A stretch of 64,000 nucleotides of DNA from Alterisphingorhabdus sp051668705. GTDB taxonomy: Bacteria; Pseudomonadota; Alphaproteobacteria; Sphingomonadales; Sphingomonadaceae. Both the position numbers and the translations under genes were made by a program. The notes under the pieces were generated by a model. The model did not search any database. It had not been told where the DNA came from and worked only from the letters and a program-made list of their open reading frames with translations. Location of the stretch: assembly GCF_051668705.1 (NCBI RefSeq), contig NZ_CP196351.1, positions 1,674,001 to 1,738,000 on the forward strand. The letters run 5' to 3'. Positions 9,026 to 17,928 of the stretch are shown in pieces; within the stretch, counting starts at the first letter, position 1; every line of letters begins with the position of its first letter.

Positions 9026-10555
9026 ATGGACATTCGCGCCGCAGAAATTTCAAAAGTAATTAAAGACCAGATCGCCAATTTCGGCACAGATGCAACCGTG
9101 TCCGAAGTCGGCTCGGTTCTGTCCGTTGGTGATGGTATCGCTCGTGTGCATGGCCTTGCCAATGTGCAGGCCGGTGAAATGGTCGAATTCTCCAACGGTG
9201 TTCAGGGCATGGCGCTGAACCTTGAGGCGGATAATGTTGGTGTCGTTATTTTCGGTTCTGATGCGCAGATTAAAGAAGGTGACACTGTTAAGCGGACCGG
9301 CACCATTGTGGACGTTCCGGTTGGCAAAGGTCTTTTGGGACGCGTTGTCGACGGTCTTGGCAACCCAATTGATGGCAAAGGCCCAATTGAAGCAACCGAA
9401 CGCCGCCGCGTTGAGACCAAAGCGCCGGGCATCATCCCGCGTAAATCGGTTCATGAGCCTGTGCAAACCGGCCTGAAAGCGATTGACGCTCTTGTCCCTG
9501 TTGGCCGCGGCCAGCGCGAATTGATCATTGGTGACCGTCAGACCGGTAAAACGGCTGTCGCTATTGATGCTTTCATCAACCAGAAAAACGTCAACAATTC
9601 TGATGATGAGAATAAGAAACTTTACTGCATCTATGTTGCTGTCGGCCAGAAGCGATCGACCGTTGCACAGATTGTTAAGCAGCTGGAAGAAAATGGCGCG
9701 ATGGAATATTCCATTGTTATCGCTGCGACAGCGTCCGAGCCTGCACCTTTGCAGTTTTTGGCACCTTATACCGGCTGCACCATGGGTGAATATTTCCGCG
9801 ACAATGGCATGCACTCGCTGATCGTTTATGATGATCTGTCGAAGCAAGCTGTTGCCTATCGTCAAATGTCATTGTTGCTGCGTCGTCCTCCGGGCCGTGA
9901 AGCCTATCCCGGTGACGTTTTCTATCTTCACTCTCGCTTGCTTGAGCGTGCAGCGAAGATGAATGAAGATAATGGCGCTGGTTCAATGACCGCTTTGCCT
10001 ATCATCGAAACACAGGCCGGCGACGTTTCTGCGTATATTCCTACCAATGTGATTTCGATTACTGACGGTCAGATTTTCCTTGAGACGGAGCTTTTCTATC
10101 AAGGTATCCGTCCAGCGATTAACGTTGGCCTGTCGGTTAGCCGTGTTGGCTCTGCCGCGCAGACAAAAGCGATGAAGAAAGTCTCCGGCTCCATCAAATT
10201 GGAACTGGCGCAATATCGTGAGATGGCGGCCTTTGCGCAATTTGGTTCTGACCTTGATGCCTCAACGCAAAAACTGCTAAACCGCGGTGCGCGTTTGACA
10301 GAATTGTTGAAACAGCCGCAATTTAGCCCGCTGCCTTTTGAAGAGCAGACCGTCTCTATCTTTGCTGGCACAAGCGGCTATCTGGACAGCATTGATGCTA
10401 ACCGCGTTACCGAATATGAAACAGCGATGCTGTCCTTCATCCGTAGCGAGCATCAGGACATTTTGGACGATATTCGCAGCAGTCAGAAATTTGAGGGCGA
10501 AACCAAAGACAAATTGGTGGCTGCACTTGATACGTTCGGCAAGCAATTCGCATAA
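9026..10555 (+). CDS. atpA: ATP synthase F1 alpha subunit
   Basis: A 509-residue alpha subunit, the non-catalytic nucleotide-binding partner of beta in the F1 hexamer. It shows the Walker A loop GDRQTGKT near residue 170, the signature ending in PAINVGLSVSRVGSAAQ, and a full-length C-terminal helical domain. It begins six bases after the atpH stop, so the two genes are co-transcribed. An uninterrupted antisense frame of 271 codons overlaps the gene but looks like a codon-usage shadow. Confidence 0.98.
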   Translation: MDIRAAEISKVIKDQIANFGTDATVSEVGSVLSVGDGIARVHGLANVQAGEMVEFSNGVQGMALNLEADNVGVVIFGSDAQIKEGDTVKRTGTIVDVPVGKGLLGRVVDGLGNPIDGKGPIEATERRRVETKAPGIIPRKSVHEPVQTGLKAIDALVPVGRGQRELIIGDRQTGKTAVAIDAFINQKNVNNSDDENKKLYCIYVAVGQKRSTVAQIVKQLEENGAMEYSIVIAATASEPAPLQFLAPYTGCTMGEYFRDNGMHSLIVYDDLSKQAVAYRQMSLLLRRPPGREAYPGDVFYLHSRLLERAAKMNEDNGAGSMTALPIIETQAGDVSAYIPTNVISITDGQIFLETELFYQGIRPAINVGLSVSRVGSAAQTKAMKKVSGSIKLELAQYREMAAFAQFGSDLDASTQKLLNRGARLTELLKQPQFSPLPFEEQTVSIFAGTSGYLDSIDANRVTEYETAMLSFIRSEHQDILDDIRSSQKFEGETKDKLVAALDTFGKQFA

Positions 10556-10568
10556 GCTAGGAAAACAT

Positions 10569-10641
10569 CCGTTAGCCCTGAACGTGTTAAGGGGTGCTTC
10601 TCATAATGAGAGACGGACTTCGACAGGCTCAGCCCTAACGG
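10569..10641. repeat. REP-like palindromic element inside the atp operon
   Basis: A 73-base imperfect palindrome fills most of the 101-base gap between atpA and atpG. Its ends are inverted copies (CCGTTAG...CTGA at the left, CTCAGCCCTAACGG at the right), and a smaller palindrome (TCTCA, three bases, TGAGA) sits in the middle. The right arm contains CTTCGACAGGCTCAG, which resembles a dispersed intergenic repeat arm known from many proteobacterial genomes. It would form a stable RNA hairpin in the atp transcript. No other copy was noticed in this window. Confidence 0.75.
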
Positions 10642-10656
10642 AGATTTTGGAAGAAT

Positions 10657-11526
10657 ATGGCCAGTCTTAAAGAACTGAAAAACCGGATCGGGTCGGTCAA
10701 ATCCACCCAAAAGATCACCAAGGCCAAGCAAATGGTTGCTGCTGCAAAGCTGCGCCGTGCGCAGGCTGCGGCTGAGGCTGCACGTCCCTATGCAGAGCGC
10801 CTAGAAGGTGTGATGTCATCATTGGCCAGCAAGGTATCAGGTGATGGCGCGCCCAAATTGCTGGCAGGCAATGGCGGAGACCAACATCATCTGTTGGTTG
10901 TTGTGAATACCGATAAAGGCCTGTGCGGTGGTTTGAACTCCAACATTGTCCGTGCTGCGATCTTGAAGGCACGCGAACTGGAAGCTGATGGCAAAAAAGT
11001 GTCTTTCTATCTGGTTGGTAAAAAGGGCCGTGCCCCTATCAAGCGCGTTTTTGAAAGCCAGATCGCCAAGCATTTCGATACATCTACTGTCCGCTACCCC
11101 GGTTTTGAGGAAGCGGCCAACATCGCTGATGATTTGATAGCGCTCTTTGCTGATAACCAGTTCGACGTTGCGCATCTGGTTTACCCAACTTTCAAATCGG
11201 CACTGGTGCAGGATCCAACAGTGCAGCAACTCATCCCTGTCCCAACTCCGGAAGCAGCACAGCAGACCGGCTCAATCGTTGAATATGAGCCAGGCGAAGA
11301 GGAAATTCTCGAAGAATTGCTGCCCCGCTTTGTGAAAACGCAATTGTTTGGCGCACTGCTTGAAATTGCTGCATCCGAGCAAGGTGCCTCGATGACGGCG
11401 ATGGACAATGCCACGCGCAATGCGGGTGATTTGATCAATCGTCTCACTATCCAATATAACCGCAGCCGTCAGGCCGCGATCACCACCGAACTCGTTGAAA
11501 TCATCTCCGGCGCCGAAGCGCTGTAA
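10657..11526 (+). CDS. atpG: ATP synthase F1 gamma subunit
   Basis: A 289-residue gamma subunit, the rotating central shaft. It has the N-terminal helix MASLKELKNRIGSVKSTQKITKAMQ-like start, here with KAKQMVAA, the DKGLCGGLN motif near residue 88, and the C-terminal helix with ITTELVEIISGAEAL. The start at 10657 is preceded by a GGAG eleven bases away, just after the palindromic repeat. That places the ribosome site next to a hairpin. Confidence 0.97.
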   Translation: MASLKELKNRIGSVKSTQKITKAKQMVAAAKLRRAQAAAEAARPYAERLEGVMSSLASKVSGDGAPKLLAGNGGDQHHLLVVVNTDKGLCGGLNSNIVRAAILKARELEADGKKVSFYLVGKKGRAPIKRVFESQIAKHFDTSTVRYPGFEEAANIADDLIALFADNQFDVAHLVYPTFKSALVQDPTVQQLIPVPTPEAAQQTGSIVEYEPGEEEILEELLPRFVKTQLFGALLEIAASEQGASMTAMDNATRNAGDLINRLTIQYNRSRQAAITTELVEIISGAEAL

Positions 11527-11547
11527 GTCAGATAAGGACTAAGACCC

Positions 11548-12993
11548 ATGGCAAACACAAATGTAGCAGGCCGCATTAGCCAGATCATCGGCGCCGTTGT
11601 CGATGTGACTTTCGAAGGCGAACTTCCGTCAATCTTGAACGCGCTGGAAACCGACAATAACGGTCAGCGTCTTGTTCTTGAAGTTGCGCAGCATCTGGGC
11701 GAAAATACAGTCCGCACCATTGCAATGGATGCAACAGAAGGCCTGGTCCGTGGTCAGGAAGTCCGTGATACCGGAAGCCAGATCGCTATGCCTGTTGGTC
11801 CTGAAACACTGGGCCGCATCATGAACGTTATTGGTGAGCCTATTGATGAGCGTGGCCCTATTGGTCACAAAGCAACGGCTCCTATTCACGCAGAAGCACC
11901 TGCATTTATTGATCAATCTACCGAATCAGAGATTCTGGTAACCGGCATTAAAGTTATCGACCTGCTCGCACCTTATGCAAAAGGCGGTAAGATCGGCCTG
12001 TTCGGCGGTGCTGGCGTTGGTAAAACCGTGCTTATTCAAGAGCTGATCAACAACATCGCAAAAGGCCATGGTGGTACTTCGGTGTTTGCTGGCGTTGGTG
12101 AGCGGACACGTGAAGGGAACGATCTCTATCACGAATTCCTAGACGCCGATGTTATTGCAAAAGACGCTGACGGCAATGCTGTTTCCGAAGGTTCAAAAGT
12201 GGCGCTGGTTTATGGCCAGATGAACGAGCCTCCTGGAGCGCGTGCCCGTGTTGCTCTTTCCGGTTTGACTATCGCTGAATATTTCCGCGATCAGGAAGGT
12301 CAGGACGTGTTGTTCTTCGTGGACAATATCTTCCGCTTTACACAGGCCGGCGCTGAAGTGTCCGCGCTTCTGGGCCGTATTCCTTCTGCTGTGGGCTATC
12401 AGCCTACCCTGTCGACCGATATGGGTGCATTGCAGGAACGTATTACATCAACCAACAAAGGTTCGATTACATCGGTACAGGCCGTTTATGTTCCTGCCGA
12501 TGACTTGACCGACCCTGCACCGGCAACATCTTTTGCCCACTTGGACGCGACCACTGTTTTGAACCGTGCAATCTCAGAGCTGGGTATCTACCCTGCTGTT
12601 GACCCGCTCGATTCAACCTCGCGTGTTCTTGAGCCACGCGTTGTTGGTGAAACGCACTATGAAACAGCGCGTGCGGTTCAATCTACTCTGCAAAAATATA
12701 AATCATTGCAGGACATTATTGCTATTTTGGGCATGGATGAGCTGTCAGAGGAAGACAAGTTGACCGTTGCGCGTGCACGGAAAATCCAGAAATTCCTGTC
12801 TCAGCCGTTCCACGTTGCAGAGGTCTTTACCGGCATTTCTGGTAAGTTTGTCGATCTGGAAGATACCATCAAATCATTTAAAGCGGTTGTTGATGGCGAG
12901 TATGACCATCTGCCAGAAGCTGCTTTCTACATGGTTGGAGGCATTGAAGACGCGATTGAAAAAGGGAAGCAATTGGCAGCGGAAGCAGCCTAA
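11548..12993 (+). CDS. atpD: ATP synthase F1 beta subunit
   Basis: A 481-residue catalytic beta subunit. The P-loop GGAGVGKT is near residue 150, the GERTREGNDL segment carries the catalytic glutamate, and the ALLGRIPSAVGYQPTL signature is intact. It begins 21 bases after the atpG stop, with AAGGAC ahead of the start. Strongly conserved over its whole length. Confidence 0.98.
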   Translation: MANTNVAGRISQIIGAVVDVTFEGELPSILNALETDNNGQRLVLEVAQHLGENTVRTIAMDATEGLVRGQEVRDTGSQIAMPVGPETLGRIMNVIGEPIDERGPIGHKATAPIHAEAPAFIDQSTESEILVTGIKVIDLLAPYAKGGKIGLFGGAGVGKTVLIQELINNIAKGHGGTSVFAGVGERTREGNDLYHEFLDADVIAKDADGNAVSEGSKVALVYGQMNEPPGARARVALSGLTIAEYFRDQEGQDVLFFVDNIFRFTQAGAEVSALLGRIPSAVGYQPTLSTDMGALQERITSTNKGSITSVQAVYVPADDLTDPAPATSFAHLDATTVLNRAISELGIYPAVDPLDSTSRVLEPRVVGETHYETARAVQSTLQKYKSLQDIIAILGMDELSEEDKLTVARARKIQKFLSQPFHVAEVFTGISGKFVDLEDTIKSFKAVVDGEYDHLPEAAFYMVGGIEDAIEKGKQLAAEAA

Positions 12994-13028
12994 GCAAAAG
13001 CTGGCCTTAAAGCATTTGGGAGCCATTA

Positions 13029-13286
13029 ATGGCACTACATTTTGAACTCGTAACACCAGAGAAACTCGTCCGTTCGGAAGATGTTTACATGGTGCAAGTG
13101 CCTGGCAGTGAAGGCGATTTTGGTGTGCTTGAGGGCCATGCGCCCTTCATGTCCACCATCAGCAATGGCACTGTCTCGGTTTTTTCCACGCAAAGCGCAG
13201 TTCCTGTCGAGATTGCGATTGAGGGTGGATTTGCCGAAGTGAATGACAAAGGCCTGACCATCTTGGCTGAGCGCGTTAACGACTAA
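13029..13286 (+). CDS. atpC: ATP synthase F1 epsilon subunit, short form
   Basis: An 85-residue epsilon subunit comprising only the N-terminal beta-sandwich (HFELVTPEKLV at the start, EGDFGVLEGHAPFMS near residue 35). The C-terminal helical pair that inhibits the enzyme in E. coli (about 139 residues in total) is absent. Short epsilon subunits are known in alphaproteobacteria, where a separate zeta-type inhibitor can take over. The stop codon lies inside a strong hairpin. Last gene of the operon. Confidence 0.95.
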   Translation: MALHFELVTPEKLVRSEDVYMVQVPGSEGDFGVLEGHAPFMSTISNGTVSVFSTQSAVPVEIAIEGGFAEVNDKGLTILAERVND

Positions 13287-13293
13287 CGCGCTC
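13269..13293 (+). terminator. Hairpin across the atpC stop codon
   Basis: A perfect 10-bp stem (GAGCGCGTTA and TAACGCGCTC) with a 5-base loop. The atpC TAA forms the first bases of the right arm. The bases after the stem are only moderately T-rich, so termination may be imperfect. It also faces the convergent glycosyltransferase gene, 22 bases away, and could serve both. Confidence 0.6.
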
Positions 13294-13315
13294 TAACCTT
13301 TATATATTCTCAGTC

Positions 13316-14299
13316 TTACAGTTCTTTAGCAGCTGCATCTCGGCGCAAAGCATATTTGTCGCGCTCGTCAATCGTGCGTGACAGAATAAGTTCACCCAGT
13401 AAACCAACGCCAACAAGCTGACTGCCAAACAAGGCCAGCAGCATGCCAAAAAGCAGCAATGGCCGGTCGCCTATCGGCCCAAAGCCCAATAGCCAAAGCA
13501 CGGACAAATAGGTCAGTATTACAGCGCCCAAGCCGCCAAAGATAATCCCTGCCCCGCCAAACATATGCAAGGGTCGCGCGCCATAGCGCGTGGTCAGCCA
13601 CACGGTCATAAGGTCCAAAGCGCCTTTAATGAGCCGTTCAGCACCGAATTTTGATTTACCAAATTGCCGTGCATGATGCTCAACGGGAATTTGTTCGATC
13701 TTGAATCCACGTGCATGCAACAATGCCGGGATAAAACGGTGCAATTCGCCGTAAAGGTTAAGCTCTTTCAAAGCTTCGGCACGATACGCCTTAAAACCGC
13801 AATTATGGTCGTTAAGCTCTAGGCCAAATGCTTTGTTAACCGTGGCATTGAACAATTTTGATGGCAGTGTTTTGTCGACAGGGTCATTGCGCACCTGCTT
13901 CCAGCCCGAAACCACATCAGCACCGCCATGAATACGGGCAATTAAACGCGGCAATTCTTTCGGGTCATCCTGCAAATCAGCATCCATGGTAATCACAATA
14001 TCACCTTTGGTGACCTGAAAAGCCGCAGACAAAGCTGCAGATTTGCCAAAATTCCTGCGAAAGGCGAGCAAGCGAATGCGGGGATCAGCAGCTTGGATTT
14101 TCTGGATAGCCTTTTCGCTATCATCCGTGCTGCCGTCATTAATAAAGATTACCTCAAAAGAGGCTCCTTCAGCCTCTAATGCTCCGGTTATGCGCTCATG
14201 CAAAATCGGCAGGCTTTCAGCCTCGTTAAAAAACGGAACCACAACCGATATCTGCACCTGATCCGTTTGCCATTCGGTTTTGGAATATTGCTGCGACAT
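13316..14299 (-). CDS. Family 2 glycosyltransferase, polyprenyl-phosphate type
   Basis: A 327-residue GT2 enzyme that probably transfers a sugar from a nucleotide donor to a polyprenyl phosphate on the inner face of the cytoplasmic membrane (family: DPM1, ArnC, GtrB). It shows VVVPFFNEAESLP near residue 20, INDGSTDDS near 55, MDADLQDDP near 105, and HCGFKAYR. Two C-terminal membrane segments (about 240-265 and 280-305) follow. The start is divergent from a GT-C-like membrane protein, a likely user of the lipid-linked sugar (inference). The donor sugar is unknown. Confidence 0.9.
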   Translation of the reverse strand: MSQQYSKTEWQTDQVQISVVVPFFNEAESLPILHERITGALEAEGASFEVIFINDGSTDDSEKAIQKIQAADPRIRLLAFRRNFGKSAALSAAFQVTKGDIVITMDADLQDDPKELPRLIARIHGGADVVSGWKQVRNDPVDKTLPSKLFNATVNKAFGLELNDHNCGFKAYRAEALKELNLYGELHRFIPALLHARGFKIEQIPVEHHARQFGKSKFGAERLIKGALDLMTVWLTTRYGARPLHMFGGAGIIFGGLGAVILTYLSVLWLLGFGPIGDRPLLLFGMLLALFGSQLVGVGLLGELILSRTIDERDKYALRRDAAAKEL

Positions 14300-14430
14300 A
14301 ATTTGCCTTTGCCTCTATGCTGATTACAGGTTCAGCGATAAAAGCCATGCGTATAGAATTCGTTAACCGCGTTAATTAATCACACACGTTACACAAAGCG
14401 AATGACATTGCGGAGCAGCATTGGCCTGAT

Positions 14431-16341
14431 ATGACCCTTCTCACAACATCTCTTGTCGCTCTATGGCTTGCATTGCCGGGTATATTCATTGCTCTGCGTC
14501 ATCGCCATGATATTGCTTATGTAACAGCATGTGCAGCCGCCTCTATTGTCTCAATGCTGCTATTGGCGGCTATCATTGCCATGCTCATACCCGGTGGCAT
14601 TGGTGCATGGTTCCCATTATTAGCGACGGCATTTGTCATTGCAGTGGTTATATATCGCGGCAAAGGCCAAAAAATAATGCTCCCACATTGGGAGTGGCAG
14701 GCTTTTCTGCCCGCCATCTGTGCCATATCGCTATCAGCCTATGTTTTTCATATCGGTTTTGCTCCCCAAGATGATGGCTCTCTGGCAGTACATAGCTGGT
14801 ATAATGCTGATTGGTTCAAACATCTTGGTCATGTCAATGCTGTCACCAATCTTGGCTTGCCAGCCAAAGACATTTTTGGTGGCGGTAATGATCTCAATTA
14901 TTATTGGCTATTCTATATGTTGCCCGGCACGGTTGCGGCCATTGATGGCGACCCGTTTGCGGCATTATATTGGTCCAACACCATCGTCACTGCGATCTTT
15001 TGGACTTTGCTTTATGGATTGGTGCGCAAAAGTGGGGCATCACCTTGGCGCGCTGGCATATTAGGCAGTTTGGCGATTATCCTATTTGCGTTTAGCGGTA
15101 CCTTAAAATGGTTCACTACCGGCGTGAGCATGGCAAAATATATCGCTGTGATACAGCCTGACGGTCCGATATTGATCTCAATGGGGTTATATATCCCCCA
15201 ACACACATTGATGGCATCTGTTTTAATGGCTTGGGCCATAATTTGCTATTTGCCGGGCAGACAATCTTATAGTGCTGCACACATATTGGCCTTATCCGCC
15301 CTAGCCGCTGCCGGTGCCCTCTCCACGCTATTCGGCGCATTGTGTCTTATCATATATGGTATATTGCAATTACTGAGTTTGCGGCGTGACAGCTGGCAAA
15401 AGACTGTTGCTGAGACAGCGTTGGTAGGCATCGCGTCCATTGCCATCATCTTCTGGTTATCGATACTTGACCCCGGCTTTGGCGGTAATTCCATCGCCAG
15501 CCCTGTTTTTGTCGAGCCTGCTTCCGAAGACCCTTATTGGTACCGCTTTATCGATTCTTTTGTCAGGATCGTCACTATTTTTGGTCCTGCATTGATATTG
15601 GGTATCGCCATGATCAATCGCTGGGCCAAGAGCACAAAATCCGTGCTTGATGATAGGCTGCTGATATTTGCTATCATTTTAACAATCATTGGCTTGCTCG
15701 CCTGTATATTGCCAGAAGCCTTTATGGATAACCTCAGATTAGGACGGGAAATCCGCTTAAGGGCAACATTCCTGCCTGCAATTGGTGCAACAATAGCGCT
15801 TGGGTGGATGGTCGGTAACAATAACGATGCACAGATAAAACCTGCTACAGCAGCCAGCTTCATTCTTATCTGCACCTTATGCGCTTTGCCCAGCGCCTAT
15901 ATGCGCGCCATGTGGCACGGCGGAAAAGGTCCAATCTGGCTAACCCATATTGCTGCCGATGATATGGCTGTGCTGGAGCATCTTTCAAAAGTCAGCGCGA
16001 AAGATGCCATGATATGGCAATATCCGGAGCCACCTGAACTGGCCGGTGGCGGCGATGATACTTGGGTGCCCATTATCGCGGGACGGACAATCCCTGCCTC
16101 ATTGCGCACAACCGATTACACCAATGCTGTGGACAAGATCGCAGCCGCACAGCGCTTTTTTGACGGAGAAAATCAAAGCATCCCTGTCAATATTGATTGG
16201 ATTTATCTCTCTCGCCATCTTCATGCACACAGCTTTGAAGCCTTACAAACACGGCTGGCAAATGACGATCAATGGCGTGAAAACTACTGTTTGAAAGATG
16301 CCTGCCTTTTCGCCCGTGCATCCGTGAAAGTCACCCAATAA
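14431..16341 (+). CDS. Large polytopic membrane protein, possible GT-C glycosyltransferase
   Basis: A 636-residue protein with about twelve hydrophobic segments and a soluble C-terminal part from about residue 500. A loop after the third or fourth segment carries acidic and aromatic residues (APQDDGS, YNADWFKHLGHV, NDLNYYWLFYMLPG), which recalls the first external loop of GT-C enzymes and YYY-type membrane proteins. No exact family was recognised. Divergent from the GT2 gene, and its 3' end overlaps the UPF0104-type gene by 58 bases in the opposite strand. Function is inferred from topology and neighbours only. Confidence 0.6.
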   Translation: MTLLTTSLVALWLALPGIFIALRHRHDIAYVTACAAASIVSMLLLAAIIAMLIPGGIGAWFPLLATAFVIAVVIYRGKGQKIMLPHWEWQAFLPAICAISLSAYVFHIGFAPQDDGSLAVHSWYNADWFKHLGHVNAVTNLGLPAKDIFGGGNDLNYYWLFYMLPGTVAAIDGDPFAALYWSNTIVTAIFWTLLYGLVRKSGASPWRAGILGSLAIILFAFSGTLKWFTTGVSMAKYIAVIQPDGPILISMGLYIPQHTLMASVLMAWAIICYLPGRQSYSAAHILALSALAAAGALSTLFGALCLIIYGILQLLSLRRDSWQKTVAETALVGIASIAIIFWLSILDPGFGGNSIASPVFVEPASEDPYWYRFIDSFVRIVTIFGPALILGIAMINRWAKSTKSVLDDRLLIFAIILTIIGLLACILPEAFMDNLRLGREIRLRATFLPAIGATIALGWMVGNNNDAQIKPATAASFILICTLCALPSAYMRAMWHGGKGPIWLTHIAADDMAVLEHLSKVSAKDAMIWQYPEPPELAGGGDDTWVPIIAGRTIPASLRTTDYTNAVDKIAAAQRFFDGENQSIPVNIDWIYLSRHLHAHSFEALQTRLANDDQWRENYCLKDACLFARASVKVTQ

Positions 16342-17159
16342 CTGCTCAAACCAAAGCAAACATCACCCAGCAGAGTGATAAGACGCGTGAGCGCAGCGAA
16401 GAGCAGCAAAGTTTCGCCCGGTGCGATATTGGCTCCCAAAGCGATGATAACGGCCTCTCGTACGCCAATTCCTCCCGGAGCCAAAGGTACGACAAAACCA
16501 GCGATCCAAGCGATCATGAAAATAGCTGTCATGACCATTGCGTCAGGAAGATTTGTGCCGATCGACAAAGCGGCCATCATAACAATCATCGCAAAGCCGC
16601 CGAAGAATAACAATTGCAGAGCCAATGCTTCACCATAGGAAATATGCGCCCGATGTCGACCAAGCATCAATATCAGAGTACAGATAGCTAAGGCCAATAT
16701 GGCGACCATTATCGCGGAACCACTGATAATCAGTGTCACAGCAGCAATAACAGATGCGCAAACAATATGCAGGATGATTTCCAGCAATGAAGCCTTTGCC
16801 ATATCTTTCTGGGTCAAGCCCTTAGACGCGCCAAATAGCTGCCGTGAGGCATATTGAAAGATAGAGCCAGGCAGATATTTGGCCAAAACAGCGCGGCCAT
16901 AAATAGCGAAAATTTGGGACAGTGTAATAGTTGCTGGAGCATTGGCAGTTTTGGCCCAAGCAATTGCCAAAAATGCCAGTAAAGCGCCATAAACCACGCC
17001 GCCCGATACCAGAATACAAAGCATCGATAAGGTGAAGTCGTCGGCTGAAACAGACGCTAACAATGCGCCCGCTTTTTGCCATATATAGATTAGGCTGAGT
17101 GCGAGCAGAACTGCGCCAACGACTTTTGCCGCCACCTTTATTACAGGGTGCGAAAGCAT
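16284..17159 (-). CDS. UPF0104 / LPG-synthase-TM family membrane protein
   Basis: A 291-residue protein with seven or eight membrane segments. Near residue 225 it has the PGGIGVREA motif that marks the membrane domain of lysyl-phosphatidylglycerol synthase and its stand-alone relatives, many of which are thought to move lipids or lipid-linked sugars. The cytosolic aminoacyl-transfer domain is absent. The ATG at 17159 is used; a TTG one codon upstream is less likely. Probably co-transcribed with the methyltransferase gene upstream (12-base gap). Its last 58 bases overlap the convergent GT-C-like gene. Confidence 0.8.
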   Translation of the reverse strand: MLSHPVIKVAAKVVGAVLLALSLIYIWQKAGALLASVSADDFTLSMLCILVSGGVVYGALLAFLAIAWAKTANAPATITLSQIFAIYGRAVLAKYLPGSIFQYASRQLFGASKGLTQKDMAKASLLEIILHIVCASVIAAVTLIISGSAIMVAILALAICTLILMLGRHRAHISYGEALALQLLFFGGFAMIVMMAALSIGTNLPDAMVMTAIFMIAWIAGFVVPLAPGGIGVREAVIIALGANIAPGETLLLFAALTRLITLLGDVCFGLSSYWVTFTDARAKRQASFKQ

Positions 17160-17171
17160 CAATTCACGCCC

Positions 17172-17831
17172 TTAAGGGTATGTCAGCAGGCTGGTATAAT
17201 CGGGATAAGGCACACAGAATGAACGGCCGAAAAACCTCTCTTCCACCAACCCACTTTGTGCAATGCCTTCACGGTATCTTCCGCGGCCACTATCATCGAA
17301 CAAAACCATTGCGCCGGGTTTGAGGTGTGACATTGCTCTGTGCAAACAAGCACTGCGATGGCGCCCGTCAACCACAATCAGATCATAGCGAGCATCCGTT
17401 TCTTCAATGGCGCCAACATAAGCATCAGAAGAACCAGCATCACCCAAAGCACGGTGTTGTAACTGGATATTGGACTGACCATTAATCATTGCCAGAAACC
17501 GTCGATGCCATTGAGCGTCATGCTCTATACTGGTCACTGTGTCAGCACGGCGCGAAAGCCATATTGTACTGGCGCCAGCGCCATATTCAAAAACTGTTGG
17601 GGCGTTTCTTGAAGCAAGAAATTCTTCAACTTTCTGTGTCGCAGCAACATTCCACCATGGCAGGTCAAGTTCGACCATCTTTTCGGTGTTATAAATGGCG
17701 AAAAGCGATGCCATCCAGCGGCGATAGCCATAGGCTGACTGGGCTTTTGCACTGTCGCTGAACGAACGAACAGCACCGCTGCTTCCCGTGAAATGCGCGG
17801 CGTTGATATAATGCTGTTTGATAGCTTGCAT
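17172..17831 (-). CDS. Class I SAM-dependent methyltransferase-like protein
   Basis: A 219-residue protein with a Rossmann-type methyltransferase core. VFEYGAGASTIWLS (motif I) is near residue 78, SIEHD near 100, and DLIVVDGRHR and VLFDDSGR follow. The ATG at 17831 is preferred to two earlier in-frame starts because GGAG lies eight bases upstream. Substrate unknown. It sits upstream of the UPF0104-type gene with a 12-base gap, suggesting a joint transcript and a role in envelope or glycan modification (inference). Confidence 0.7.
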   Translation of the reverse strand: MQAIKQHYINAAHFTGSSGAVRSFSDSAKAQSAYGYRRWMASLFAIYNTEKMVELDLPWWNVAATQKVEEFLASRNAPTVFEYGAGASTIWLSRRADTVTSIEHDAQWHRRFLAMINGQSNIQLQHRALGDAGSSDAYVGAIEETDARYDLIVVDGRHRSACLHRAMSHLKPGAMVLFDDSGRGRYREGIAQSGLVEERFFGRSFCVPYPDYTSLLTYP

Positions 17832-17928
17832 GCAAAGGCTCCATCGATTGATGAAACAGTTATAGATTTGCATGGTTAACAAAATTCTAATGTGTGCCGA
17901 ATTTACCCATCAAAATATGCCCTATAAT

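Noticed and set aside
9050..9865. 271-codon open frame antisense to atpA
   Set aside because: It lies wholly inside a strongly conserved gene, has no ribosome site of note, and its composition reflects the reverse of atpA codon usage.
14361..14380. CtrA-type site in the GT2/GT-C divergent region
   Set aside because: TTAA tetramers are present, but their spacings are five and nine bases, not seven, and AT-rich intergenic DNA gives such matches by chance.
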